From: Hygrocybe punicea
Lineage: Eukaryota > Basidiomycota > Agaricomycetes > Agaricales > Hygrophoraceae
Length of the DNA stretch: 64,000 bases
Assembly: GCA_963556145.1 (NCBI GenBank)
Contig: OY744463.1
Span: forward strand, 1,054,001 to 1,118,000
Direction: 5' to 3'
Positions 47,915 through 59,600 of the stretch are shown here, piece by piece. The notes under the pieces are model-generated. The model saw nothing but the letters and a program-made list of their open reading frames with translations, had not been told where the DNA came from and searched no databases. How positions within the stretch are numbered: the first letter of the stretch is position 1; each line of letters opens with the position of its first letter. Made by a program: the position numbers and the translations under genes.

Positions 47915-50417
47915 GATATTTTCCCATCATCACCCCCCTTATTGCAGACAAATGGCATGATCTTCTTTCTGTTGCCGGTGTTTTAGATAGTTTCTCTGAT
48001 GTCCCTGAAGGTTTACGTTTTGGCTTTCACATCGGTGTTTCATCCTTTATTTCCAAAGTTTTTTCTTTTGATAATCATAAATCTGCACTGGAAAACCCCT
48101 CCATTATTGATAACCACATCTCGAATGAAATTAAGGAAGGCAGATACTCTCATGCTTACTTGCCAGAGGAGTTTCTAGCCCTCTTTGGCCCTTATCGCTG
48201 ATACGGTTTCCACGTCTATGACCCCAGATAAACAGATAATAAATGATGAAAAACGTCGCAAAGGTGCGAACGAGACTTGGGGACACTCCCGACAATAACG
48301 CGATAGTGCACGATAATATGCGCGATAAAATAAACAAACGCGAAGAGTCGCAAGACAACGCGATATCGCAACGCAGTGATAAACAAGGATCGGAAGGCTT
48401 AGCTGGGTGTCCTAGATGACAGCGCGATACACGGTGATGACGCGACGAGACGGAGGTTTTGCGCTACGACTTAGGTCACGATAGCGGAGAGTACGCGATG
48501 AGGAGAGACGCAGATTCGAGTGAGAATGACTAGATCTTTTTAAAACTTAAGCCGCAAACTAGTGGAGAGGGGAGAACTGGGTTCTTGTTCGCATATTTTC
48601 TACTACAGGACACTTTTTATATTCTAAAGGGATAGGGGGAAAGGGTGGATGAGTGAAATAGAAATGCAGCGAAATATCGCATGAAAGCGACGAAACGGGA
48701 ACGGAATAGCGAAGGATTTGAAATAACGGCGAATATCACATGAAAGTCGGCGAAAAGACGAAGATAAACCGGATGAATTACATTTCTGGTATCGGACTCG
48801 GCGTTTGAATGTGTAGGACGTGTTTAACAGTCGTGTGTCAGCGTTTTAAGACCGGGTCACGCGGTTAAGATACAGCGAAGATGTCGCGGTCACGCGCGCG
48901 TCGATCGGCGTAAGTCGCGCAAGTCGCGGGCGGCGCGCTGATGTTTCACATGTACGCGGGACTGCGGAAGAGTCGTAGGGAAAGTAGAATTGACCATATG
49001 AGAGATTCCGTGCCCAAAGGGAGAGACTGCGTATCATCGCTCCTCCCCTCTTGGGCTAAACTTCGATAAACCACTCAAGCCTCGTCTCATCCAAGACCAT
49101 TCATTCCCTTGCAATGACGCTTCGATGCCATCGGTCAACTCTGAAATCAACTCCTCTGCCTTCTCCTGCGACTGGGGCACCTTCGTTGACTGTTTCACAC
49201 GAGTTCTCAATGCCTCACCCGGCACTGAGGTGGCCATATTCGACGTCGACTCTGCCCACCGCCGCATGCCCATAGCCCCCGAAGACCAACTGCAAGTATG
49301 CGTCGCCTGGAAGGGCCACATCCACATGGATCACTGCTGCTGCTTTGGCTGCACCAGCTCGTCCAGCATCTTTGGCCGTGCCGCCGATGGCATCGTTCAC
49401 ATATACATCTCCAGAAAAGTCGACGACATCCTCAAATGGGCCGATGATTTCAGTTTTTGGTGCTTTCCTATCAACCCCGGCGCTGAAGGCCCTTGGATTT
49501 ACTCATACGACAAATCCCTGATCTGGGACACTGTGGCAGAATTAGGGTGGCCTTGGTCCACCAAACCCGGAAAATGCATCCCATTCGCCTCCTCTGTTAC
49601 CTACATCGGCTTCCACTGGGACCTTGTCGCAAGAACTGTCTCTCTCCCTGACACCAAGCGCTTGAAGTTTCTAGCGAAACTCGCCAGCTGGGTCCCTGGT
49701 GCCTCCATTACACGCAAAGAGTGCGAATCCGTCATGGGCTCCCTCAACCACTGTTCCGTTGTTATCCTTGCAAGCCGCTCCCACCTCCCATTGCTTTACC
49801 ACTTCTTGGTGGCATTTGCTTCTCACCCATCCACCTTCATTAAGCTCCACATCCCTTCTTCCACCCTTTCCGACATCTCATGGTGGCGCGACCAGCTCTC
49901 CCGCTCTTGGTGCGGCATGAATATCTCGGCTCGGCCTCCCTCCTCCCTTTCCACCATTTTCATCGATGCCTCCTCATTGTGGGGCATCGGCCTTGTCTGG
50001 GACGACCGCTGGCCAGCATGGCCCCTCATTCCGGGGTGGAATCGCGATGGTAGGGACATCGGCTGGGCTGAAATCGTTGCCGTTTTACTCGCACTTCTCA
50101 TAGCAATCAAATCCGGCGCTCGATCCATCACCTTTTCTCTGTGCTCAGACAACTCTGGCATAGTAGGGGCCTGCAACTCCGGATTCTCTCGCAACTCGCA
50201 TCAGAATTCAATCCTCCGCTGGGTCCTCCTTCTCTTTCACAAATTCGATATCTGGTTCTCAATCTTGTGGGTCAGTTCAGCAGATAATCTGGCAGATGGC
50301 CCCTCTAGGGGGAGATTCCCACCCTGGGATAAACTTATTTCTCCCTCTCCCCATATTCCATTTTTCTTACGGCCCTTCGTCTCCCCCGCAGTATTAGCTC
50401 CCGTATCTGCTCCTTGA
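47914..50417 (+). pseudogene. Reverse transcriptase-RNase H of the YR element, split by an insertion
   Basis: The N-terminal part (LRFGFHIGVSSFI...EEFLALFGPYR) ends at 48199. The frame resumes after the insertion with SSPLGLNFDKPLKPRLIQDHS and continues unbroken to 50417. RT motifs: AIFDVDSAHRRMPI, then KWADDFSFW (family Y/FxDD). RNase H acidic residues appear in TIFIDASSLWGIG, AEIVAVLLAL and CSDNSGIVGA. Apart from the insertion the frame is open. Confidence 0.85.
48200..49035. mobile_element. 836-bp DNA element with GATACG ends, in the RT gene
   Basis: Begins GATACG and ends CGTATC (6-bp inverted ends). It is flanked by the 6-bp repeat ATCGCT (48194-48199 and 49036-49041). Excision on paper rejoins GPYR and SSPLG in frame. 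The interior has no gene but has repeated CGCGATA-type motifs near its left part and a high CpG content. Confidence 0.75.
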
Positions 50418-50518
50418 TCGCTAGTAACTCTCCTTTGTCACCAAGTTTACAACTGCCATTATGTCATCCCTGTGAAATTTGAACTGTGATTGCCACCCTT
50501 CTGTGCCTTACTACATCA

Positions 50519-51508
50519 ATGAACATACAACCAACCCTCGTTTTCATGGCTACACTCGTATTGTCATCCATCCAATCGTTTCTTTCATTCAGGAACCCTC
50601 CCCACACTATCTCCTTGCCTTCAGTGGACTTCGCGATTGCCAATGCTTGGGCCCCTACAACCCACATGAACTACAATGGAGGTGTCTCTAGATTTATAGA
50701 ATTCTGCTCCCGGAACTCTGTTCCCTCCTCAGAGCGCCTCCCAGCATCTGAGGCCCTTCTCTGCTCATTCGCAGCGTCCTCTGCTGGCATCTGCGGTGGA
50801 TCCGCGGTTTGCAACGACCTATCCGGCATTCGAGCCTGGCATATAGTCAACAACGTCCCTTACCACGGCAGTACACGCCTCTCTTACTTCCTCCAGGGCA
50901 TCTGCAACCTCGCGCCACCCTCTTCAAAGTGCCTCCCCCACGCCCCGGTGACCCATGACATGCTCACCGCTCTCCACTCTAATCTTTCGCTAACAGAACA
51001 CTTCAATGCATGCATTTTCACTGTGGCCTCCACAGCCTTCTGGGGCCAGTGCCGCTTGGGTGACATCCTTCCTGAGAAGGACCACTCTCATAATCCCTAC
51101 CTGTTTCCATCCGTTTCCGACCTCCTCCCGGCATCATCTGCCAGAGGGTCACGCAAACTTTGTCTCCCATGGGACAAGGTGAAACACTCTAAAGGTTCAG
51201 ACATCATCATCTGCCGCCAGAACGGCCCTCCCGACCCCATTGGGGCGCTTGATTCCCACCTTGCCATAATCAATATCCCCCCCCATTTCCCCCTCTTCGT
51301 GTATACCACCCCTTCCGGACACCTCGTGCTCTGTGCCCGTAAATTCCTCGCCCGCTGCAACAGCATTTGGTCCTGCTTAGGCTACCCAATTTTCACAGGC
51401 CATTGCTTCCGCATCGGCGGTACCACAGAGCTGCTGCTGCGTGGCGTCCCACCGGACGTGGTCAAGATGCTCAGGCATTGGTCCTCCAACGTGTTTCTTC
51501 GCTATTGA
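50519..51508 (+). pseudogene. Tyrosine recombinase of the YR element
   Basis: ATG 50519. Core catalytic residues are visible: Arg in FWGQCRLGDIL, His-x-x-Arg in GHCFRIGG, His in MLRHWSS, and Tyr in FLRY. The TGA directly after FLRY stands where the family has Trp (RYWR). The frame continues beyond it with RNLELIAPLYAELL to about 51600. So the protein is truncated by one G-to-A change or ends one residue after the nucleophile. Confidence 0.8.
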
Positions 51509-51560
51509 AGGAACTTGGAATTGATTGCCCCACTTTATGCAGAACTTCTCGCTCCCGCTT

Positions 51561-53000
51561 CCTCATTCGCACATGGCCAGAAAGGCCTCTCTACATCCCT
51601 CTCTTAGCCTTAGCCTTAGCTCTAGGTTTTTGGTTGGTGGGTTTTCCATCCAGGCTTGCCTGTTGTCAGTTCTCCTTTGTCACCTCTTCTGGGCAGATCG
51701 TCTTCGCCTGTACAGTACACCCAAATCGCCAGTTGTGTTTATGTAGATCTAGCTCCTTTTCCTATCTCAGACTAGACACATTCCCACAACTTCTGATTTC
51801 CCCCAAAAACCTACGACAAGAGTTTAGATCACATCGCTATATACTTGCTCTGTCCTCCAGTCTACACCGCCATTGGCTTGGTCATCCCAAACCAACCATG
51901 TGACCTAAGAAGCCGAAGTGAGTCAGGTCCAGCCATGCTTCTATACAAAAAGGGCAGCGTCTGTCCAATATTCGGGCTTCGCTGCAAGGCATGAGTGTAG
52001 AAGATCGACATAGATTGGATATCAGCTTCCCATGTCAGGTCTAGTACATATGGCCAATAAGGGATTGATGTCGGACAGTCATGAGCTGAACATGAAGGAT
52101 TCTGGTATAATTTTCTTGTTGAAAGTTGCTGGCGCATTTGGGGGCGGGAATGTGTATATATACGAAGCAGTAAAAAAATACATGGACGCAGTGAACTACC
52201 ACTAGCTAGATGTCAAAGCTCCTCCAGCATTCTCCTCCTCTGCAATAGCCGCATTCAGGTCTTCATCATCAGCATCATCTGCCTCGAGATGAGCCAAATC
52301 GGTATCCGAATAACCTTCCATCTCCTGAATTGCATTTGATATCCCGCGCTGCCATGCAGGGATACTGTGCATGATCCACTACTTGGTCACACTAACTGTT
52401 TTGAAGTCATTCTCCTACAACTTCAAATATATTCATAAATTATCTTTTCAAGGTGATAGACATTTGTCTGAAGATATCTATATAATTTGAATGAGTTACA
52501 AGGCTAAAAATCCTGCAGGAGTGAGAATAGTACAGGCATGTCCATTTTTGACCCTAACCAGGAAGTGGGTCATACCTGCTATGCTATAAGATACAGTAAC
52601 ATTTCAACCTTATGCTGCAGTAAAATCTATTCTACTATATCTCTTCTTATGTATGAAATCCAAATTTATCATTCTATTAACCCAAACTATGGTACTTGAT
52701 GCCTTTCAAGTTCAACTACCTGTGTTTTTATGCAAGTGGGCACTTGTTTGAAAGAATGACAGTTGTGCATAATGTTCTTATGAGTTATAACTATCAATAT
52801 TGTGGCCATATCATAGATAGACATATGTTTAATCATGGCCAACTGCAGTTAAAGACAGTAACAACATGCTGGTTACAAAATTTGACATTGACCAGATACC
52901 TGGTGTGACCAAGTACCCGACTGACCACAGTAGATTCATTTGAAGCAGGTCATTTCTTTGGAGGATGTAGTTTGTGGTGTTTCTTCAGTGTTAGTTCAAA
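51561..53000. other. Mostly non-coding, possible small ORF
   Basis: No recognised gene in about 51,600-52,200 and 52,400-53,000. The expected 3' repeats of the YR element may lie in the first 600 bases but were not identified. Confidence 0.4.
52202..52372 (-). CDS. Small acidic ORF, 56 aa
   Basis: ATG 52372, MHSIPAWQRGISNAIQEM, then an Asp/Glu/Ala-rich tail, TAG at 52202. It may be the last exon of an eroded gene to the right, because acidic tails are common in transposon proteins. Not recognised. Confidence 0.25.
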   Translation of the reverse strand: MHSIPAWQRGISNAIQEMEGYSDTDLAHLEADDADDEDLNAAIAEEENAGGALTSS

Positions 53001-54400
53001 TACACTATTATAACATCATCAATACTGTGCAAATGATAAACATCGCACACGCACCGGCTGACCCGTTTAGACCGTTCAGGCTCCGGGGTTTCCTTGTACT
53101 GTGCTCGGCGCTGTTCAAGCGTTTCATCAATCCAGTCCCAGAAGTGTTTCTCGCGTTTCTCATTCTTGTTCACGGCATCTCGATAGTCAACAAGTTTAAT
53201 TTGCTAAAAATATCAGATATATTAGTTTGCGTGGGCAGATGAATGAGGTATGCTTATGACCCAAGCCCAGCGGCCCCACATAGTGTCAGTAACTGAGATT
53301 CCCGATGTGCCGATGAGTGACCTGACAACAGCATAAATGTCTTTCTTCTTATCCCAAGCTAGGAGAAGCTATATTTGGCCAATTTATGATAAGTAGGGGT
53401 GGGCTGCCAGGCTAGGAATAATTGTACCTTCTGTTTGATTTCAGCATGGCAAGATGCGAGACACTTGCTGAGGTGAGTCGCAAATGCCTTCAATGGGATG
53501 AAGTCATGGATTTCCTTTGGTATGCGGTATTGATTGGGGTGGAGACGAATGTGATGCTATAACACCAAACGAGATTTGTTAATTAATGATGTTGAGAGAC
53601 GGTGAGCTCACCAGGCAGCACGAAAGAAGGCCAGTCTTGTAGCTGGAGAGGCCAGGGTCCAGTAATATTGTGTAGAGCTTTGCGGTGACGTGTTCCTGTG
53701 ACAGGGAATAATTGACGCCAGTTCGGGTCAATGGTTGCCACTTGCCTTGAACTGGGGAGACTTTAACCAGGCCTGCCCTGACATATCCGACGCCTGCCCT
53801 TGATCGCGTGCCAACCTCGCATAGAGAGTGATTATCAATTCATGTGTGCAAAGCTGGTAATTTAGAAGCGGCTTGAAAATTAAATTCAGATGCGCTTACT
53901 TGGCTTTTGGTGATGATGTCATCCTTTTCTGCTGTAGGCACATCATATTCAATGCAGACTTGTTCAGCAAACTCTGCAAAATGAAGTCTTTGGTTCTTGG
54001 ACCAAGACTGCAATTCAGGCTCCCGTTGCCAGCGGTGAAGCACGCTTGGAGAGTGTAAGCTGGGGCTTCTGGTATTAAGTTGAGGCCCAAGCCAGCTCCT
54101 TGTTGCTGCAATGGTGATAAGCAGCATAGAAAAAACTAGATGGTTACAGACCTGGGGTCCTTGCAACCGAAGCAAGTAGATTCAGTCCAGAAAGACACTC
54201 CTGGTTTCCACCACAAGGTGAAGGTTGAACCCTGTTGGTCGTGGCATGCATCGGTGTTATAGGGAAATCATGATCTTCAAACTCGATGTCATCCATGAGG
54301 CCCATCTTGTATCCATAAAATGTATGTCGAACACGGCACAGTGCTGGCAGGCGCTTGAAGGGACTTTGTAAAAAAAAACAAAAAAATGCAAGTCACAGGT
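53000..54400 (-). pseudogene. Multi-exon hypothetical gene, transposon-associated, incomplete
   Basis: Non-overlapping minus-strand blocks with protein-like composition: FKRLPALCRVRHTFYGYKMGL with DDIEFEDHDFPITP (about 54180-54365), LQSWSKNQRLHFAEFAEQVC (53890-54030), LTRTGVNYSLSQEHVTAKLY (about 53660-53740), and EKREKHFWDWIDETLEQRRA (53095-53170). Short GT/AG gaps separate some of them. It resembles repetitive agaricomycete genes, but I cannot name the family. Confidence 0.4.
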
Positions 54401-55591
54401 TCTCACATTCAGAATCTTCCATACCATGTGAAACACTTATGGATGACAAGCTTAAAATAACAGATGGCAAGCACTCAGGAATAGAAAAGCAAGAAATGTC
54501 TTGCAACTGAGTTGAATAAGATTGGAGAATTCTCAGCTGTTGCAAAACAGGATGGGCACAAAGACCAGTTTGAGTTCACCTGCAATCCTCCAGAGGAAGT
54601 ATAGCGTTGCCACAGCTCGCAATACACAGGCGATGACTCTTTCTTTATCCAACATCACCACTGCTGTTGTGATGGTGGCTGTGACTGTGGTTGTGACTGA
54701 TCAGTGCCATAGGGCGAACACAGCAGCTGTAGCGGCAAAGAAGCTGATGGTTGGTGGTGGTGGTGGTGCCTGCAAGCCTGAGTTTGAGGTCCCCATGTTG
54801 CAGGGGGTTGGGATGCAGCTGTTTTGTCATTGTGCATAGCTAGACAGATCTTTGTTGATAAAAGTAAAGAAAAAAAACTTACCAATGCAGCAGAGATTGG
54901 TGCACGACCCTCCACTACATCTGGGACTGGCATGTGTCACTTGTTGTCACTGCTGGCACTGCTGTTGCTGTCGTTGCCACTGCTGCTGTTCTGTTGCCAT
55001 TGCTGTGGTCATTGGCCATTGCTGCTGCTGTCTGGGCTGCTGTTGCCTCAAGATCATTGTGCTGTAATCCAAAATAAGTTGATAGTAATAAAAAAAAGAG
55101 ACATAACAGGAGTGGGTCCTTGGCTTCCATTGCCACTTCATTAATTATACATTAATGTCAGGCATTGGAGGTCATCATTGGTCTACATTAATGTAGGGAA
55201 TAAATTGATATAGGCGAAAGGGGAGAACAATATTTTACATGTTCACCAATTACTTCTTTTTGTTGACGCTAAACACAAGAAGATCCTTGTCCTCCAAATT
55301 GTAACTCACAATCAAATTGGAATTCGTCAGCATCTTGCCAGCATATGACAGCCTGATTTTGGAGACTGGGACTCTCCCTGTATGTTGAAGAATGCGATCT
55401 CAGAGGGTGGAAACCAGCAGGTTCAAGGGCAGGTCTGGAATAGTCACAATCATGCCATCTAATTTCCACTCAGGCTTGGATGGATCATTGGGCAGTTGTA
55501 CTAGAAGCGAGATAGGATTCTTCACATTGTCTGGTCAGTGCACTGGAAGCTAAGGGTATTCAGCTAACTTACAGGGTACATATTTATCCAA
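54401..55591. other. Low-complexity region, no gene
   Basis: GGT/TGG and CTG-rich stretches at 54660-54790 and 54945-55045. No supported gene. Confidence 0.4.
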
Positions 55592-56305
55592 TCAGCTTTG
55601 GGGTAAAGTTGACCGCCTGGAAGTTTCACAATCTTCTACCTTTTTGCCAGGTGGCAGTTCATCCAGCCCAGTCCCTTGCATCTCATCTGCAGTCTGGACA
55701 ATACCCGCTTGCGGCGATATCATAGACCCAGCAGCTGTAAGGGTGGCTATTCTTGAAGGATGCATGCTTAGCGCAGGGGTGACGCTAACAGGAGGCAGTT
55801 GGTATCCAAACAGTTGGACAGCATCCAAACCTTGATAATGTAGTGGGGGTAACAGAACAGGCACCAGCTGGTTGGGATACATTGAGGGCTGTGGTCCTGA
55901 GGAGATAGTTGCCACTGAATAGGCAGGATTCACAGGAGCAGGAGTCACCGATTCTTGATTAGGATGTGCTGTAAGTGATGCCAGGGCAGGGGGTAAGGTG
56001 GCCATTGGAGCAGGGGCAGCGGCTGGGCCTATTCTGGGACTGATAGCACCAGGTTCTTGTCTACTCAAACAATAAGTCATTGGTAATGTATGAACTGTAC
56101 AATTAAACTTATGGTCCCAGACCCTTTGCAATCTCCTCGTCAAAATTGACCTTGGTGGAGAAAGTGTCAATCGTGTTGGCTTTGGAAGCAGTATGGCCAT
56201 CGCCCCTCTGCTGGTTGCTGTTGGGGTGCTGTGGCCTTTGTTTGGGGTTGGCTGGTGTTGTTGTGAGCTGGTGTGTGGTGAGATTGGTGGTGAGATTCAA
56301 CCTTG
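55592..56305 (-). CDS. Pro/Ala-rich hypothetical protein fragment
   Basis: Two blocks on the minus strand: MNLTTNLTTHQLTTTPANPK (ATG about 56300) to FDEEIAKGLGP, then a long Pro/Ala-rich disordered stretch to about 55592. No domain is visible. Possibly the 5' part of the gene at 53.0-54.4 kb, which reads in the same direction. Confidence 0.35.
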
Positions 56306-56633
56306 GCAGTGGTCGTTAGTCTGCTATTTATTTCCTTTTTAGACAGCTAGCCGTGATTTAGCCATTGCCACAATGGTCTGGTCCAGCTAAAAACCCATAA
56401 ATGGGTTAGCCATTGTTAGCCATAGCTGATTGGAAAGCTTTGCCTCTTTAAGGAAATTTTCTTGGCAGATTTTTTGAATTTGCATATCTGGCCAGTACAA
56501 GTAACTTAGATATCTGGTACTGTTGTGCAGCTAGTATGGTAATAAGAATGCAGCTGATTTCTGTCAAGTAGTCATCTTTTCATTCATTGTTTTGTTTTCA
56601 CAATATTGTCATGGTGGGGTACCATGCACTAAA

Positions 56634-59600
56634 CTATCTATCATTTAAAAAGAATCCCCGCAACATCTGTTCAGTCTCAAGTCTGACAGACTCCCCAACA
56701 ATGCCCCGCTTTTTCCATGGTTGTGGTACATCACCCTGCTCCCCTTCAACATGCTGGTCAACATCCTCCTCTACATTCCGCCTCCTTTTCCGTGGGCCAG
56801 CCACTTTGACAAGTAAGTTGTTTGATTTCACTTGACATTGCACTGCTTCAATTGCATCGGCAGTCAGATGTGGAAGAGAAGAACTAGTGTATTTAATTCA
56901 ACATTCATTTTGTATTCCCAAAATATTATGGACTTACCTGTTGTAATACTTTACCAGATGTTGCAACAGCTCAGATTTGTTGCCTCCGACCAGAAGGCTT
57001 TCTTGCCGACAAAAGTACTTCAACATGTCCTTGCTCACATTATCTCTGCCAGTATTGAATGTTAAGTAGAACAAAAAACTAAATTGAGTTGAAATACATA
57101 CAAGGTTGCGTCCTTTTTTCCTTGCTGCCATCGGGGCACCTCAAAGACAGGTATGGTTCTGCTCCCAGACACAGCTCTGTTCTCAATCGGCTCAATTGGG
57201 TCCAGATCATCACCATCATCCAATACTTCCTCCAAAACCTCCAGAAGCTCACCATCATCCATGAAGGCCGCTACAAGATCTGTTCCACTTGCAGGGCCAG
57301 TGGTATTATCAATAGCACGGCTCACAGCCTTCGTTGCCAGAAGTTTCTTCTTTGCCTCTAGTTGCTGTTCTTTCTTGTCCTGCACCTGGGCCGATGCTGT
57401 CTTTCGAAGTTTGGCAATGTCCTCAATGTGAAATGATGACTTGCGTAGATGTGGTGGCAAAGCCATGGCGACTGTCTTGTAATTATGGAGGCTGTTGACA
57501 TTGACAATGAAATGGACATCATCGGCATGCTGCACAATCTTTCTGGTGCGTGTGGTTGCCTCACATTCTTGCACAAGCAACTGTGTACCTGTCGCTTGGC
57601 ATTTTCCATGTTCACAGTCATGCTGCAGATTTACGGCACAGATGATGTCCTACAGAATTTGTGAGGAATGAACAAAACACAGATAAAATTGACATACCAT
57701 TGGTTGTAATACAACACAGTTGGGAGACTGTTGAAGAGTAGGCATATCGAGCACATGGTGGGGGTCGTCACCCAGTACAAAAAGCTGCACGGTGACATAG
57801 ATAGTTTTGTCAGGGGACAGCACTGGCGATTCTGGGTTCGACGTGTCTGCAACCAAGATTTCACACACCTTTCCAAATGCGAGTGGTGAGAACTCGCCCT
57901 GGAAGAACGCCATTAATCATCCCAGTCCCATCATGATTCCAGGAGTACACACCCCCTCCAACCGTATAATGGCATGCTGACCACATGAAATGTTGTCTCG
58001 CAACATTGCCATAATGGCATGTGCTTTTCTGAACCCGAGAGGAAGGGGATATGGGGCGATGACAACTTGCTGTGCCAGTGTGTCTGTCCAAGCGATGATA
58101 GGTACCGTCACCTTGGGGTTTTTCTTTGATTGAGCTGGCATTGTTATGGTTCCTGGGCTTGTATTAAAATTGATGAAATAAATGCCAAGTTGGATTGATA
58201 CGCACCTGGCACTCAGCACTTTCTCAAATCCAACCCAAGTAGCTTCGCATGTTCAGGGTGGTCTTCCAAGTATCTGAGGATAGAGACACTCGCACAAGTC
58301 CACCGGCCAGTACGAGCATCTTTCCACCACCCCCCCATAACAATATGTTTAATGTGATCCATGCCTGCAAAGCACCAGGCGATGTCTCGACTTGGTGCCA
58401 TGTGATTGCTATATATAGATGCCGCCCGGAAAACAGCATTGTATGACTCAAACCGCTCCGTAGAAAAGAGGATCGCTGGACCGAATGGTCGTATGTAGAA
58501 CACAAGGTGAAGGAGAAAGTGGAATTTGGGTTTCGAGATAAGAATACTCGGGCTGCAAAGTGCAGTCACACTCAAAAAATCATCAATACATTGCTGGAGA
58601 TCTTTCTGCAAAAGATGTCAGGTTGAATCAAGGTTGTCTAGAAAGGCACACACCGAATATGACTCTATATCTTTGATTTCTGTATGCCAGAGAAGGACTG
58701 TAAGACGTCTGATGAGGAGCCATGCATCCAGGACCTCACGAGGAACCAGGTCATAAACTGTAAATGCCATGACTTGGGAGACGGTCTTGAAGTGCTTGCC
58801 AATTAGTCCACCTTTGTAGTGGCACATGTAGTCAGCAGGTATCTTAGGAATGTTCAGTCCATCCTGAACTATTGAATTAAGTCGTGATTGGAAGAGGTCA
58901 AACTTCTTCGACTTCTCGAATAGAAACATAGTCTGGCCCCAGAAGTACTTTACAACACCGAGAAGGATGGTATGTAATATCTCTGTGGGCATATCGAGAT
59001 GTATGTCCACACCTGCGTTGATTGCATTACAATGTTGTTGGCGAAAAACAACATGTAAAGCCCAGACATACCTGACATGCCGAGCAGCGGATTGATAACG
59101 CCACCTTTTTCATGAGCCTTCTTTAATTCCTCCGTAAGAATTGACTGAACTTCGTCTGGTGTATGTGCGGTGCAATCGGGTGTAGCCTTTCGTAACTCCT
59201 GTCCAAGTTTGACAATGGCATCGATAATTGGTTGCGCTACAAGATCTTTGACCCCAGAGTCACGGACGGCCTCCGTCAGCTTCATGGCCACACTTGGCTC
59301 AAGCGACATCAGCAGTTGTTGAAAGACATGTTCATGTGTTTCTTCGAATGAGTGCTGTTCCCCTTCCTGTCGGTGACTGTACATCAGGGCACAGTACGCT
59401 CAATTATTGATTCACCTTACCTCAAACAGCTTCGAAAATCCTTCCTCGGACCGTTTATACTCCTGAGTGCCGCCAACTTTGCAAGTACAGCAGAAATGGT
59501 TGGCAGCAAGTCCGGCGCAACTACATAGCTCAGCTTGCATTGGGTTATCACCAGCCCAAAGATGCCCATATGGCTGTAGCAAGACTTCTTCTTTTGCTTC

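Larger units (their letters stand above)
45800..51560 (+). mobile_element. Tyrosine-recombinase retrotransposon (Ngaro/DIRS-like)
   Basis: Gene order gag, RT-RNase H, tyrosine recombinase on one strand, with no integrase and no LTR pair seen. This is the order of Ngaro/DIRS-type elements reported from basidiomycetes. Start and end are approximate because the split direct repeats expected at the ends could not be found by eye. It is interrupted at 48200-49035. Confidence 0.8.

Noticed and set aside
52202..52372. Independent small secreted protein
   Set aside because: No signal peptide or Cys pattern; more likely an exon remnant, kept only at low confidence.
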